Made by a program: the position numbers and the translations under genes. This document shows positions 1 to 5,312 of a stretch of DNA of 5,848 bases, one piece after another. The notes under the pieces were generated by a model. That model was not told the DNA's origin. It saw only the letters and a program-made list of their open reading frames with translations, and made no database searches. The DNA lies in contig JALWTJ010000256.1 in assembly GCA_027082895.1 (NCBI GenBank), forward strand, positions 1 through 5,848. The letters run 5' to 3'. Source of the DNA: Hyphomicrobiales bacterium. Lineage in GTDB: Bacteria > Pseudomonadota > Alphaproteobacteria > Rhizobiales > Devosiaceae. Position 1 is the first letter of the stretch, and each line of letters starts with the position of its first letter.

Positions 1-1075
1 GCCAGAGCACGCGGAACCGGTGGTCGGACGTGGTTTTTCCGATGGTGGCAAAGTCCAGTTCCCATTTTTCAAAGACGGCCCGCGCCTGTGCTTCCTTTTC
101 GGGACGCAGGACCATGAGCATGCGTTCCTGGCTTTCCGACAGCATCATTTCGTAAGGGGTCATGCCCGTTTCGCGCACCGGTACCGCGTCCAGATCCAGT
201 TCCATGCCCAGATTGCCGCTGGCGCCCATTTCAACGGCGGAACAGGTCAGGCCCGCCGCGCCCATGTCCTGAATGGCAATGACGGCCCCGGTGGCCATCA
301 GTTCCAGTGTGGCTTCCATCAGCCGCTTTTCGGTAAACGGGTCGCCGACCTGCACCGTGGGGCGCTTTTCCTCGATATCATCGTCGAATTCGGCGGAGGC
401 CATGGTGGCGCCGCCCACCCCGTCACGTCCTGTTTTTGCGCCCAGATAGACAACCGGCAGGCCGATTCCCCTGGCTTGCGAAAGGAAGATTCCGTCTCTT
501 TTCGCGATGCCGGCGGCAAAGGCATTGACCAGATTGTTGCCGTTGTAGCGGGCATCGAATTCCACTTCGCCGCCCACGGTGGGCACGCCGAAGCAGTTGG
601 CGTAAGCGCCCACACCGGCAACGACACCGTTCACCAGATGCCGGGTCTTGGGATGATCGGGAGCGCCGAAGCGCAGGGCGTTCATGGTGGCGATGGGGCG
701 GGCGCCCATGGTGAAAATGTCGCGCAGGATGCCGCCGACACCGGTGGCGGCCCCCTGAAAGGGCTCGATATAGGAGGGGTGGTTGTGGCTTTCCATCTTG
801 AAGACCACGACCTCATCGTCCCCGATATCCACTACACCGGCATTTTCTCCGGGGCCCACCACCACGCAATCACCGGTGGTGGGCAGGGTTTTCAGCCATT
901 TTCTGGAACTCTTGTAGGAACAATGCTCGTTCCACATGGCCGAAAAGATGCCCAGCTCGGTGAAGGAGGGTTCCCGACCGATCAGGTCCAGAATGCGCTG
1001 ATATTCGTCCGCGTTCAGTCCGTGGGCGGCAATGAGCGTGTCGGACAGGGGGGGCTCGTTGACAAGGCGCGTCAT
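1..1075 (-). CDS. purL: FGAM synthase large subunit PurL, N-terminal half (partial)
   Basis: PurL is the synthetase subunit of phosphoribosylformylglycinamidine synthase. It uses ATP and ammonia from PurQ to turn FGAR into FGAM in the cytoplasm. The 358 residues in the window run off the left edge, about half of the usual ~740 for the short, PurS/PurQ-dependent form. Visible signatures are WNEHCSYKSS (residues 48-57, with His-51), GPGENAG (74-80), KMESHNHPS (93-101), the glycine-rich QGAATGVGGI just after it, and further on QDMGAAGLTCSAVEMG. All belong to the ATP-grasp-like AIRS/PurM fold core. The start is the ATG at 1075. Its first bases overlap the purQ stop as ATGA (1072-1075), so translation is probably coupled to purQ. 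A strong ribosome binding site is not needed and none is obvious. No frameshift was seen in the translated part. Confidence 0.97.
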   Translation of the reverse strand, partial: MTRLVNEPPLSDTLIAAHGLNADEYQRILDLIGREPSFTELGIFSAMWNEHCSYKSSRKWLKTLPTTGDCVVVGPGENAGVVDIGDDEVVVFKMESHNHPSYIEPFQGAATGVGGILRDIFTMGARPIATMNALRFGAPDHPKTRHLVNGVVAGVGAYANCFGVPTVGGEVEFDARYNGNNLVNAFAAGIAKRDGIFLSQARGIGLPVVYLGAKTGRDGVGGATMASAEFDDDIEEKRPTVQVGDPFTEKRLMEATLELMATGAVIAIQDMGAAGLTCSAVEMGASGNLGMELDLDAVPVRETGMTPYEMMLSESQERMLMVLRPEKEAQARAVFEKWELDFATIGKTTSDHRFRVLW

Positions 1076-1740
1076 GACAGATTGTCCAGAATGCTTTCGA
1101 ACAGGGGGCGTCCGTTGGTGCCCCCCTGGGATGGTTCAACGAGATTTTCGGGGTGCGGCATCAGCCCCAGCACGTTGCCCTGCCGGTTGGTGACGCCGGC
1201 AATGTCGTTGATGGAGCCGTTGGGGTTGGTGCCATTGGCGTAGCGAAAGACGATCTGTCCGTTTTCTTCCAGGGCGGCAAGGGTCCGGGGGTCGGCAAAA
1301 TAATTGCCGTCATGGTGGGCCACCGGGCAGTCAATGATCTGGTTGGGCAGAAAGCGGGATGTGAACGGTGTGCGGTTGTTTTCCACCTGCAACTGAACGG
1401 TGCGGCAGACGAACTTGAGGGAGGCGTTGCGCATCAGGCCGCCCGGCAGCAATTGTGCTTCGGTCAGGATCTGAAAGCCGTTGCACACGCCCAAAACCGC
1501 CACGCCGCGTTCCGCCTGTGTGCGAATGGCATCAAGGATGGGGGAGCGGGCGGCAATGGCCCCGGCCCGCAGATAGTCGCCATAGGAAAATCCGCCGGGC
1601 AGCACGATCAGGTCGAGGGGGGGCAGTGCCGTTTCCCCGTGCCAGATCATGCGCGGAGCGTAACCGGTGACAAGGGACAGGGCATGGGCCATGTCGGTAT
1701 CGCGGTTGGAGCCGGGAAACTGGATGATTGCGGCCTTCAT
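1072..1740 (-). CDS. purQ: FGAM synthase glutaminase subunit PurQ
   Basis: PurQ is the class I glutamine amidotransferase subunit that hydrolyses glutamine and passes ammonia to PurL for FGAM formation. The 222-residue protein is full length for the family. It opens with MKAAIIQFPGSNRD, carries the PGGFSYGDYLRAGAIAA segment (48-64), the nucleophile elbow GVCNGFQ with Cys-86, and LMPHPENLVE with His-196 and Glu-198 completing the catalytic triad. The ATG at 1740 follows a modest Shine-Dalgarno GGTGAG (1755-1750) with 9 nt spacing. It overlaps purL by 4 nt. Unlike the compact order expected for alphaproteobacteria, purS is not directly upstream. A terminator and about 300 nt of leader lie between purQ and the preceding acyltransferase gene, so purQL probably has its own promoter or regulated leader. 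Confidence 0.97.
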   Translation of the reverse strand: MKAAIIQFPGSNRDTDMAHALSLVTGYAPRMIWHGETALPPLDLIVLPGGFSYGDYLRAGAIAARSPILDAIRTQAERGVAVLGVCNGFQILTEAQLLPGGLMRNASLKFVCRTVQLQVENNRTPFTSRFLPNQIIDCPVAHHDGNYFADPRTLAALEENGQIVFRYANGTNPNGSINDIAGVTNRQGNVLGLMPHPENLVEPSQGGTNGRPLFESILDNLS

Positions 1741-1855
1741 CTATGGAATCTCACCAGATCCGTCGCCTGTCTTTTCGGGATCTCCTGTTGCTACATGGGA
1801 TCAGGAGATAGCCCCAACTACCTGATTCTACGTGCCTTTATCTCAAGGAGATTCC
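1741..1855 (-). promoter_or_regulatory. Self-complementary purQ 5' leader, possible RNA switch
   Basis: The sequence just upstream of purQ holds repeated ATCTC/GAGAT blocks that can pair in exclusive ways. Hairpin A pairs 1821-1826 with 1800-1805 (ATCAGG/CCTGAT). Hairpin B pairs 1802-1809 with 1780-1787 (ATCTCCTG/CAGGAGAT, 8 bp perfect). They share 1802-1805 and cannot coexist. A small hairpin pairs 1848-1852 with 1840-1844 (5 bp, 3-nt loop). The block GGAATCTC at 1855-1848 is also perfectly complementary to GAGATTCC at 1752-1745, which covers half of the purQ Shine-Dalgarno. The base pairings are read directly from the sequence; a regulatory role is inference. It does not match any purine or ykkC-type riboswitch consensus that I can recognise, and no T-run follows any of these stems. 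I see no convincing -35/-10 pair. Confidence 0.35.
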
Positions 1856-1882
1856 GGGTTTTCAGGATACGCCTTTTACTTT

Positions 1883-1929
1883 GCGTGCCATACTCCCAAA
1901 AACCGGTTCCCACTTTCTGGATGACACGC
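1883..1929. repeat. Imperfect palindromic repeat with ACCGGTTCCCAC core
   Basis: A 47-nt imperfect inverted repeat. The outer arms are GCGTG (1883-1887) and CACGC (1925-1929), then CAT (1889-1891) with ATG (1921-1923), then CCAAAAA (1896-1902) with TTTCTGG (1914-1920, one mismatch that is a G-U wobble on the minus strand). The apical loop is CCGGTTCCCAC. The core AAAACCGGTTCCCACTTT resembles an abundant intergenic palindrome that I recall from rhizobial and other alphaproteobacterial genomes; this is from memory and was not searched. It lies in the gap between the acyltransferase terminator and purQ and may be a mobile or degenerate repeat copy, or a processing or termination element. Confidence 0.55.
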
Positions 1930-2039
1930 TGGGGAATCAATTTCAGGGTTCTTTTGTGCATTCCCCGGCAAAAAGGCAAGGGCAGGCTGAACAAATTCCA
2001 TCGGGCGTCGTGTATTCACCGGTTGCCATGCCTCTCGGG

Positions 2040-2066
2040 AAAAAGGGGCGCCCATGGCGCCCCTTT
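2040..2066 (-). terminator. Intrinsic terminator of the acyltransferase gene
   Basis: A perfect 11-bp stem, AAAGGGGCGCC (2042-2052) and GGCGCCCCTTT (2056-2066), with a 3-nt loop. On the minus strand it ends in a TTTTT run (2044-2040), the form of a Rho-independent terminator. It starts 27 nt beyond the acyltransferase stop codon. It should separate upstream transcription (purC-purS-acyltransferase) from purQL. The sequence after the stem on the plus strand (GATGATG) is not T-rich, so it looks one-directional. Confidence 0.85.
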
Positions 2067-2093
2067 GATGATGAAGGATAATCTGGCCTGTGC

Positions 2094-3215
2094 CTACTCG
2101 GCCGGGGCGGTCGGCATCGGTTCCGGTCCGCCGGGGGCTTGCAGGGGGCGGGGGCCCCGCGTTTCCGTCTGCGCTCCTTTGCGGACGCCGGGCAGGTGGG
2201 CCCAATCGGGCCGGGTGAACAGGAAGGTGCCCCAGCCGGTCATTCGGATCAGGAAGAAGAGAATGATGGGAGAAGCCAGGGATACCAGCAGCACCAGGGT
2301 TGCCAGAACGTTGGGGTCTGTCACAAGTCCGGTCTTGAGCATGACCACGCGGAACATGGACATGGGCAGGGCAAAGGACAGGTAGATGACGATGGAATTG
2401 GCACCGATCCAGTTCAGCCATTTCATGGAGGCAAGTGGGGCCAGCATGGATGCGGCGGTCATGATTGCCAGGGCACCGGCCACGGCGAGGGCGAAATGCA
2501 CGCCGGGCAGGGCGCCCAGTCCCATCCGGGTATGATAGGGGGTGATTTCAACGCCGGGGGAGAAGACCAGGGCCCCGTTGACCAGTGCCCAGGCCACAAG
2601 ACCGGCAAGGGCGAGGCGCTTGTTGTTTTCCACCCAGCCGACAAAGCGGAAGATCAGCGGTGCTGCCGCATAGCCAACGTAGAAATAGACGAAATATTCG
2701 CTGAACTGGTTGAGGGCATAGGAAACGGTCTGAACATCCATCATCTGAAGGGCCAGCGCGACCGGAAGGGTAACGTAGTGGGGTACGCGCAGATCCCAGA
2801 GCACCTTGGCCACCAGGGAAAAGACCCCCAGCATGTAGATGAACCACAGGACGCCATAGGGTTCGATGGTGGAAATGGCGATGGTGGACAGGGCCTGAAG
2901 GGGCGGGATACCGCCCAGCACGGTCTTGGTCAGGATGTGAATGAGCATCCACACCCCATAGAAGTAGAAATAGTGCACGATGCGGCGGTCGGCATAGCGT
3001 GCCCATGGGCGCGCTATCACCTGGGACAGGAACAGGCCGGAAATCAGGAAGAATTCGGGCATGCGGAAGGGGGTGGCAAAGCCGATGACATATCTGAGAT
3101 AGCTGATTTCTCCGGTGTCCTTGCCAACGGAATTGGCCGCATACATCATCACCACCAGGATGATGGAAATACCCTTGGCCACATCGACCCAGTTCAATCG
3201 CTCTTTGGCTGCCAT
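2094..3215 (-). CDS. Acyltransferase-3 family integral membrane protein
   Basis: A 373-residue polytopic protein of the acyltransferase-3 (OafA/WecH-like) family, whose members move acyl groups across or onto envelope glycans and lipids. The substrate here is unknown. About ten hydrophobic segments are visible, roughly at 15-31, 44-66, 80-99, 106-140, 147-160, 172-192, 200-219, 238-260, 268-293 and 303-324. They are followed by a soluble, Pro/Gly-rich C-terminal tail (about 335-373). Family features are the N-terminal NWVDVAKGISIILVVMM, PFRMPEFFLISGLFLS (49-64) and the IEPYGVLWFIYML block (118-130). The K-X10-H motif expected in TM1 reads K14-X10-Tyr25 here, so the usual histidine is absent. 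The start is the ATG at 3215 because AGAGGAA (3230-3224) lies 8 nt upstream; an in-frame GTG at 3245 has no such support. The gene interrupts the pur order between purS and purQ and ends at a strong terminator. Confidence 0.9.
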   Translation of the reverse strand: MAAKERLNWVDVAKGISIILVVMMYAANSVGKDTGEISYLRYVIGFATPFRMPEFFLISGLFLSQVIARPWARYADRRIVHYFYFYGVWMLIHILTKTVLGGIPPLQALSTIAISTIEPYGVLWFIYMLGVFSLVAKVLWDLRVPHYVTLPVALALQMMDVQTVSYALNQFSEYFVYFYVGYAAAPLIFRFVGWVENNKRLALAGLVAWALVNGALVFSPGVEITPYHTRMGLGALPGVHFALAVAGALAIMTAASMLAPLASMKWLNWIGANSIVIYLSFALPMSMFRVVMLKTGLVTDPNVLATLVLLVSLASPIILFFLIRMTGWGTFLFTRPDWAHLPGVRKGAQTETRGPRPLQAPGGPEPMPTAPAE

Positions 3216-3284
3216 GCTGTTTGTTCCTCTTTTGCGCAATGCCACATTTGCGCGGGAAACATAACAGAAAATGGCGGATTTCCG

Positions 3285-3304
3285 TGCTCACGGAGCCGTG
3301 AGCA
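3285..3304. repeat. Near-perfect 20-bp palindrome
   Basis: TGCTCACGG (3285-3293) and CCGTGAGCA (3296-3304) are exact reverse complements separated by two bases. No T-run follows on either strand, so it is not a typical intrinsic terminator. Its symmetry and its position about 70-90 nt upstream of the acyltransferase start fit a dimeric regulator's operator or an RNA hairpin in the 5' untranslated region. The pairing is seen directly; the function is inferred. Confidence 0.5.
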
Positions 3305-3326
3305 GGGGTGGTTTCAGATGTTTACC

Positions 3327-3343
3327 TTAACCGGTGAGGTTAA
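3327..3343. repeat. Inverted repeat TTAACC-N5-GGTTAA
   Basis: TTAACC (3327-3332) and GGTTAA (3338-3343) form a 6-bp inverted repeat around a 5-nt centre, upstream of the palindrome at 3285-3304. It lies in an AT-richer patch of a GC-rich region. This fits an operator or promoter-proximal site for the acyltransferase gene, but no promoter was identified. Confidence 0.35.
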
Positions 3344-3471
3344 CGGCGAAGGGGGGTGTTTTCTTTTAGAGATGCCGAAAGGAAGCGGCAGACGTGCTGC
3401 CGGGGCAGGCTGTTGTCGAGGTATGTCGGGAAAGGGAAAACCGGCGCAGGCGGGTGCGGAGCGGGCTGAAA

Positions 3472-3561
3472 TCAGCCGGCGACGGGAACCAGCATGTAGG
3501 GGACAACCATCAGGGCCAGGGTGAGAAGAAACAGTGCGGTCAGAGAAAGTTTCCGGATCAT
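3472..3561 (-). CDS. Predicted 29-residue single-span membrane peptide
   Basis: A short ORF, ATG at 3561 to TGA at 3474-3472. It begins MIRKLSLTALFLLTLALM and ends VPYMLVPVAG. Two basic residues at positions 3-4 precede about 20 strongly hydrophobic residues, which fits a single membrane helix with its N-terminus inside, or a signal-peptide-like leader. A good Shine-Dalgarno (AGGA at 3573-3570) sits 8 nt before the start, which is why I favour it as a real gene. It begins 58 nt after the purS stop and lies on the same strand, so it could be co-transcribed with purCS. I do not recognise a family, and the role is unknown. It could be a small membrane protein acting with the downstream acyltransferase, a leader peptide, or a chance ORF. 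Confidence 0.5.
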   Translation of the reverse strand: MIRKLSLTALFLLTLALMVVPYMLVPVAG

Positions 3562-3590
3562 CAAGAGGGTCCTAACAGGGGGAGGTGAGG

Positions 3591-3610
3591 CAAATTGCGC
3601 CAAATTGCAA
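3591..3610. repeat. Two direct 8-bp repeats, one helical turn apart
   Basis: CAAATTGC occurs at 3591-3598 and again at 3601-3608, a 10-bp period. Each unit is nearly palindromic (GCAAATTGC). They lie in the 58-nt gap between purS and the 29-residue ORF. The spacing puts both copies on the same face of the helix, as in a tandem operator, but the pair is short and may be chance. Confidence 0.35.
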
Positions 3611-3619
3611 AAAGAATCG

Positions 3620-3868
3620 TTAACGGATTATGCGGACCGTATAATCCTCTATTACGGTATTTGCCAGCAGTTTTTCGCACATGTCCTGCAGAAGTTTTTC
3701 CGCATCGGGTTCGCTGGTATCTTCAAGGGTGATGTCGAAAACCTTGCCCTGTCGCACCGATCCGATGCCGGGGAAATCCAGACTGTTCAGGGCTTGCCTG
3801 ATTGCCTGCCCCTGGGGGTCCAGAACGCCATTCTTGAGGGTGACGGTAATGCAGGCCTTGATGTTCAT
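3620..3868 (-). CDS. purS: FGAM synthase small subunit PurS
   Basis: PurS is the small structural subunit that bridges PurL and PurQ in the three-part FGAM synthase and is needed for ammonia transfer. The 82-residue protein matches the usual size. It shows the family pattern: an N-terminal strand MNIKACITVTLKNGVLDPQG, then the helix AIRQALNSL, then VRQGKVFDITLED, a helical DAEKLLQDMCEKLLAN and a final strand IEDYTVRII. The ATG at 3868 lies 4 nt after the purC stop, with GGA in the last purC codons as a weak ribosome binding site, so translation is probably coupled to purC. In compact pur operons purQ follows at once; here 1.9 kb of other sequence intervenes. An ATAATCC/GGATTAT stem overlaps its 3' end (3625-3647) but is a poor terminator. 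Confidence 0.95.
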   Translation of the reverse strand: MNIKACITVTLKNGVLDPQGQAIRQALNSLDFPGIGSVRQGKVFDITLEDTSEPDAEKLLQDMCEKLLANTVIEDYTVRIIR

Positions 3869-3872
3869 CGGG

Positions 3873-4637
3873 CTATTCCACCAGCCGTGGGCCGGTACTC
3901 AGGGCATTTTCGGTTTCGGTGAGAATGCCCATGCGCTGGGCAACTTCCCGGTAGGCTTCGACCAGTCCGCCCAGATCTTCGCGGAACACGTCCTTGTCCA
4001 GCTTGCGGTGGGTCTTGATGTCCCACAGGCGGCAGGTGTCGGGGGAAATTTCATCCGCCACCACGATGCGCATCATGTCCCCTTCGAACTGGCGGCCGCA
4101 CTCGATCTTGAAATCGACCAGCTGGATGCCGATGCCGGTGAACAGGCCGGAGAGGAAGTCGTTGACCCGTACGGCCAGGGACATCATGTCGTCCATTTCC
4201 TGGGGGCTGGCCCAGCCAAAGGCGGTGACGTGCTCTTCGGCCACCAGCGGATCGCCCAGGGCGTCGTCCTTGTAATAGAATTCGATGATGGAGCGGGGCA
4301 GGCGGGTGCCCTGCTCCAGTCCCAGCCGTTTGGCGATGGAGCCGGCGGCTATGTTTCTGACCACCACTTCCAGGGGGATGATTTCCACTTCCCGGATCAA
4401 CTGTTCGCGCATGTTTAGGCGGCGCAGGAAATGGGTGGGCACGCCCAGATTGTTGAGCTTTGAAAAGATGAACTCGGAAATGCGGTTGTTCAGAACTCCC
4501 TTTCCATCCATGATTTCATGTTTCTTGCCGTTGCCGGCGGTGGCATCGTCCTTGAAATGCTGAATCAGGGAGCCGGGCTCGGGGCCTTCGTAAAGTACCT
4601 TGGCCTTGCCTTCATAAATCTTGCGTCGTCGGTTCAT
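3873..4637 (-). CDS. purC: SAICAR synthase PurC
   Basis: Phosphoribosylaminoimidazole-succinocarboxamide synthase joins CAIR and aspartate with ATP in IMP synthesis. The 254-residue protein is typical in length. Visible motifs are RRKIYEGKAKVLYEGPEPG near the N-terminus, GKGVLNNRISE, EIIPLEVVVRNIAAGS (the substrate-binding region), SIIEFYYKDDALGDP, QLVDFKIECGR and DEISPDTCRLWD. The start is the ATG at 4637. Homology begins at MNRRRKIYEG, and AGGCGG (4647-4642) lies just upstream, though at a short 4-nt spacing. The frame stays open for 50 more codons to 4787, but that extension has no family similarity. purC is the first gene of the leftward group and is divergent from the zeta inhibitor gene across 266 nt, which should hold its promoter; I could not place one with confidence. 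Confidence 0.97.
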   Translation of the reverse strand: MNRRRKIYEGKAKVLYEGPEPGSLIQHFKDDATAGNGKKHEIMDGKGVLNNRISEFIFSKLNNLGVPTHFLRRLNMREQLIREVEIIPLEVVVRNIAAGSIAKRLGLEQGTRLPRSIIEFYYKDDALGDPLVAEEHVTAFGWASPQEMDDMMSLAVRVNDFLSGLFTGIGIQLVDFKIECGRQFEGDMMRIVVADEISPDTCRLWDIKTHRKLDKDVFREDLGGLVEAYREVAQRMGILTETENALSTGPRLVE

Positions 4638-4793
4638 TATGCCGCCTGACTGGATGGGAGACTCAACGGATCGTGAATTTCTGCTCCCTTGTGCCAAAAG
4701 GGCGGCAAAATGCAAGAACTTTTGACGGGAAGGGGCGCCTGCTCCATTCCACGGGCAAAACGTGCAGAAGCGGTCCCCAGGTGCCATTTGGCG

Positions 4794-4822
4794 TTGCGTG
4801 CGGCGCCCGAACCCCCTATTTG
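4794..4822 (+). promoter_or_regulatory. Candidate sigma-70 promoter for the zeta inhibitor gene
   Basis: TTGCGT (4794-4799) and TATTTG (4817-4822) are separated by 17 nt, the preferred spacing, about 80 nt before the start codon at 4904. Both hexamers are imperfect, and GC-rich alphaproteobacterial promoters are hard to call by eye. A GC-rich hairpin (4844-4849 with 4855-4860) would lie in the untranslated leader. Confidence 0.25.
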
Positions 4823-4903
4823 GTTAGGCGAGCCACGAGACGTCCGGTCGGCCCGGCCGGAAGTGTCCGAAAAAACGAAACATGCCAATGCGGGAGAAAC
4901 TAC

Positions 4904-5221
4904 ATGTCGAGCTTTGATGAACGGGAAAAGGCGCAGGAGGCCAAGTTCGCCCATGATGCGGAGCTTCGCTTCAAGGCCGAGGCCCGGCGCAACAAGTTGC
5001 TGGCGATATGGGCGGCCGAACTGATGGGACGCAAGGATGTGGATGCCTATGTCAGCGAACTGATCGCTACCGATTTTCAGGAAGCGGGCGATGAGGACGT
5101 GTTCCGCAAGCTGATCGGAGACCTGTCGGTGGCCGGGGTCAATATCTCTGATCTTGAAGTGCGCGAGAAGATCGAGGAATGTTTTGCACAGGCCAAGGAA
5201 CAGGTGCTGACGGAGGCCTGA
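4904..5221 (+). CDS. F1-ATPase inhibitor zeta subunit (DUF1476)
   Basis: A 105-residue, highly charged, mostly helical protein of the DUF1476 family. Its Paracoccus denitrificans member is the zeta subunit that blocks ATP hydrolysis by the F1FO-ATP synthase through its N-terminal region. The conserved N-terminus MSSFDEREKAQEAKFAHDAE, the following FKAEARRNKLLAIWAAELMG (23-42) and the GDEDVFRKL block (62-70) are all present. The start at 4904 is fixed by homology and by GGGAG (4892-4896), 7 nt upstream. The frame stays open back to 4673, but that extension is not family-like. The gene faces away from purC and towards purB, and it has its own terminator. Its place among pur genes looks like conserved gene order rather than shared function, although both touch ATP supply. 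Confidence 0.92.
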   Translation: MSSFDEREKAQEAKFAHDAELRFKAEARRNKLLAIWAAELMGRKDVDAYVSELIATDFQEAGDEDVFRKLIGDLSVAGVNISDLEVREKIEECFAQAKEQVLTEA

Positions 5222-5244
5222 CGGGTTTTGTTCGTCGGAACATT

Positions 5245-5276
5245 TCCCCCCGTGGAAGCTGCCAGGGGGGGATTTT
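5245..5276 (+). terminator. Intrinsic terminator after the zeta inhibitor gene
   Basis: CCCCCC (5246-5251) pairs with the G-run at 5265-5271, with an inner TGG/CCA (5253-5255 with 5262-5264) and loop AAGCTG. A TTTT run follows at 5273-5276 on the plus strand, starting about 25 nt after the stop codon. On the minus strand the stem is followed by AAATG, so it does not look like an efficient terminator for purB. The 91-nt gap holds no separate purB terminator that I can see. Confidence 0.7.
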
Positions 5277-5312
5277 CGTGCGGCAAGGGGGCGTTGCCTG
5301 TCCGGTGGGCTG

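Larger units (their letters stand above)
3216..3471. other. Gene-free spacer upstream of the acyltransferase gene
   Basis: A 256-nt region between the 29-residue ORF and the acyltransferase gene. I see no supportable gene in it. It contains two clear inverted repeats (3285-3304 and 3327-3343, listed separately) and alternating CTGCC/GGCAG blocks at 3387-3408. It also carries the acyltransferase ribosome binding site at its left end. No confident -35/-10 pair was found on the minus strand. TATGTT near 3267-3262 could serve as a -10 element, but I could not match a -35 to it. Its length suggests that the acyltransferase may have its own promoter here. Confidence 0.5.

Noticed and set aside
20..1243. 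Long plus-strand open frame opposite purL and purQ
   Set aside because: It lies wholly antisense to well-supported purL and purQ. It has a His/Gly-rich low-complexity composition typical of the reverse strand of GC-rich genes, and no family resemblance.
1876..2001. 41-residue minus-strand ORF in the purQ leader
   Set aside because: No ribosome binding site at a sensible distance. It reads straight through the palindromic repeat, so it is probably a repeat-derived spurious frame.
1153..2385. Plus-strand open frame across purQ, the leader and the end of the acyltransferase gene
   Set aside because: It crosses two genes on the other strand plus a terminator and a repeat. The composition is shadow-like and no domain is recognisable.
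3327..3343. CtrA binding site (TTAA-N7-TTAA)
   Set aside because: The two TTAA blocks are 9 nt apart rather than 7, and the arrangement is better described as an inverted repeat.
2139..3524. 461-residue plus-strand open frame opposite the acyltransferase gene
   Set aside because: It is antisense to a clear ten-span membrane protein. The Gly/His/Gln-rich sequence is the expected reverse complement of hydrophobic codons.
3609..3647. Possible terminator after purS (ATAATCC/GGATTAT stem plus TTTTT)
   Set aside because: The stem is inside the purS 3' end and the T-run starts about 11 nt beyond it, too far for an intrinsic terminator.
4638..4787. 50-codon N-terminal extension of purC
   Set aside because: PurC family similarity starts at MNRRRKIYEG (4637). 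The upstream residues are Cys/Ser-rich and unlike the family.
4780..4830. tRNA-like GGTTCGGGC stretch on the minus strand upstream of purC
   Set aside because: The flanking bases do not form a T-arm or acceptor stem, and no anticodon arm could be built.
4673..4903. 77-codon N-terminal extension of the zeta inhibitor
   Set aside because: The family starts at MSSFDERE. A good Shine-Dalgarno precedes 4904, and the extension looks noncoding.
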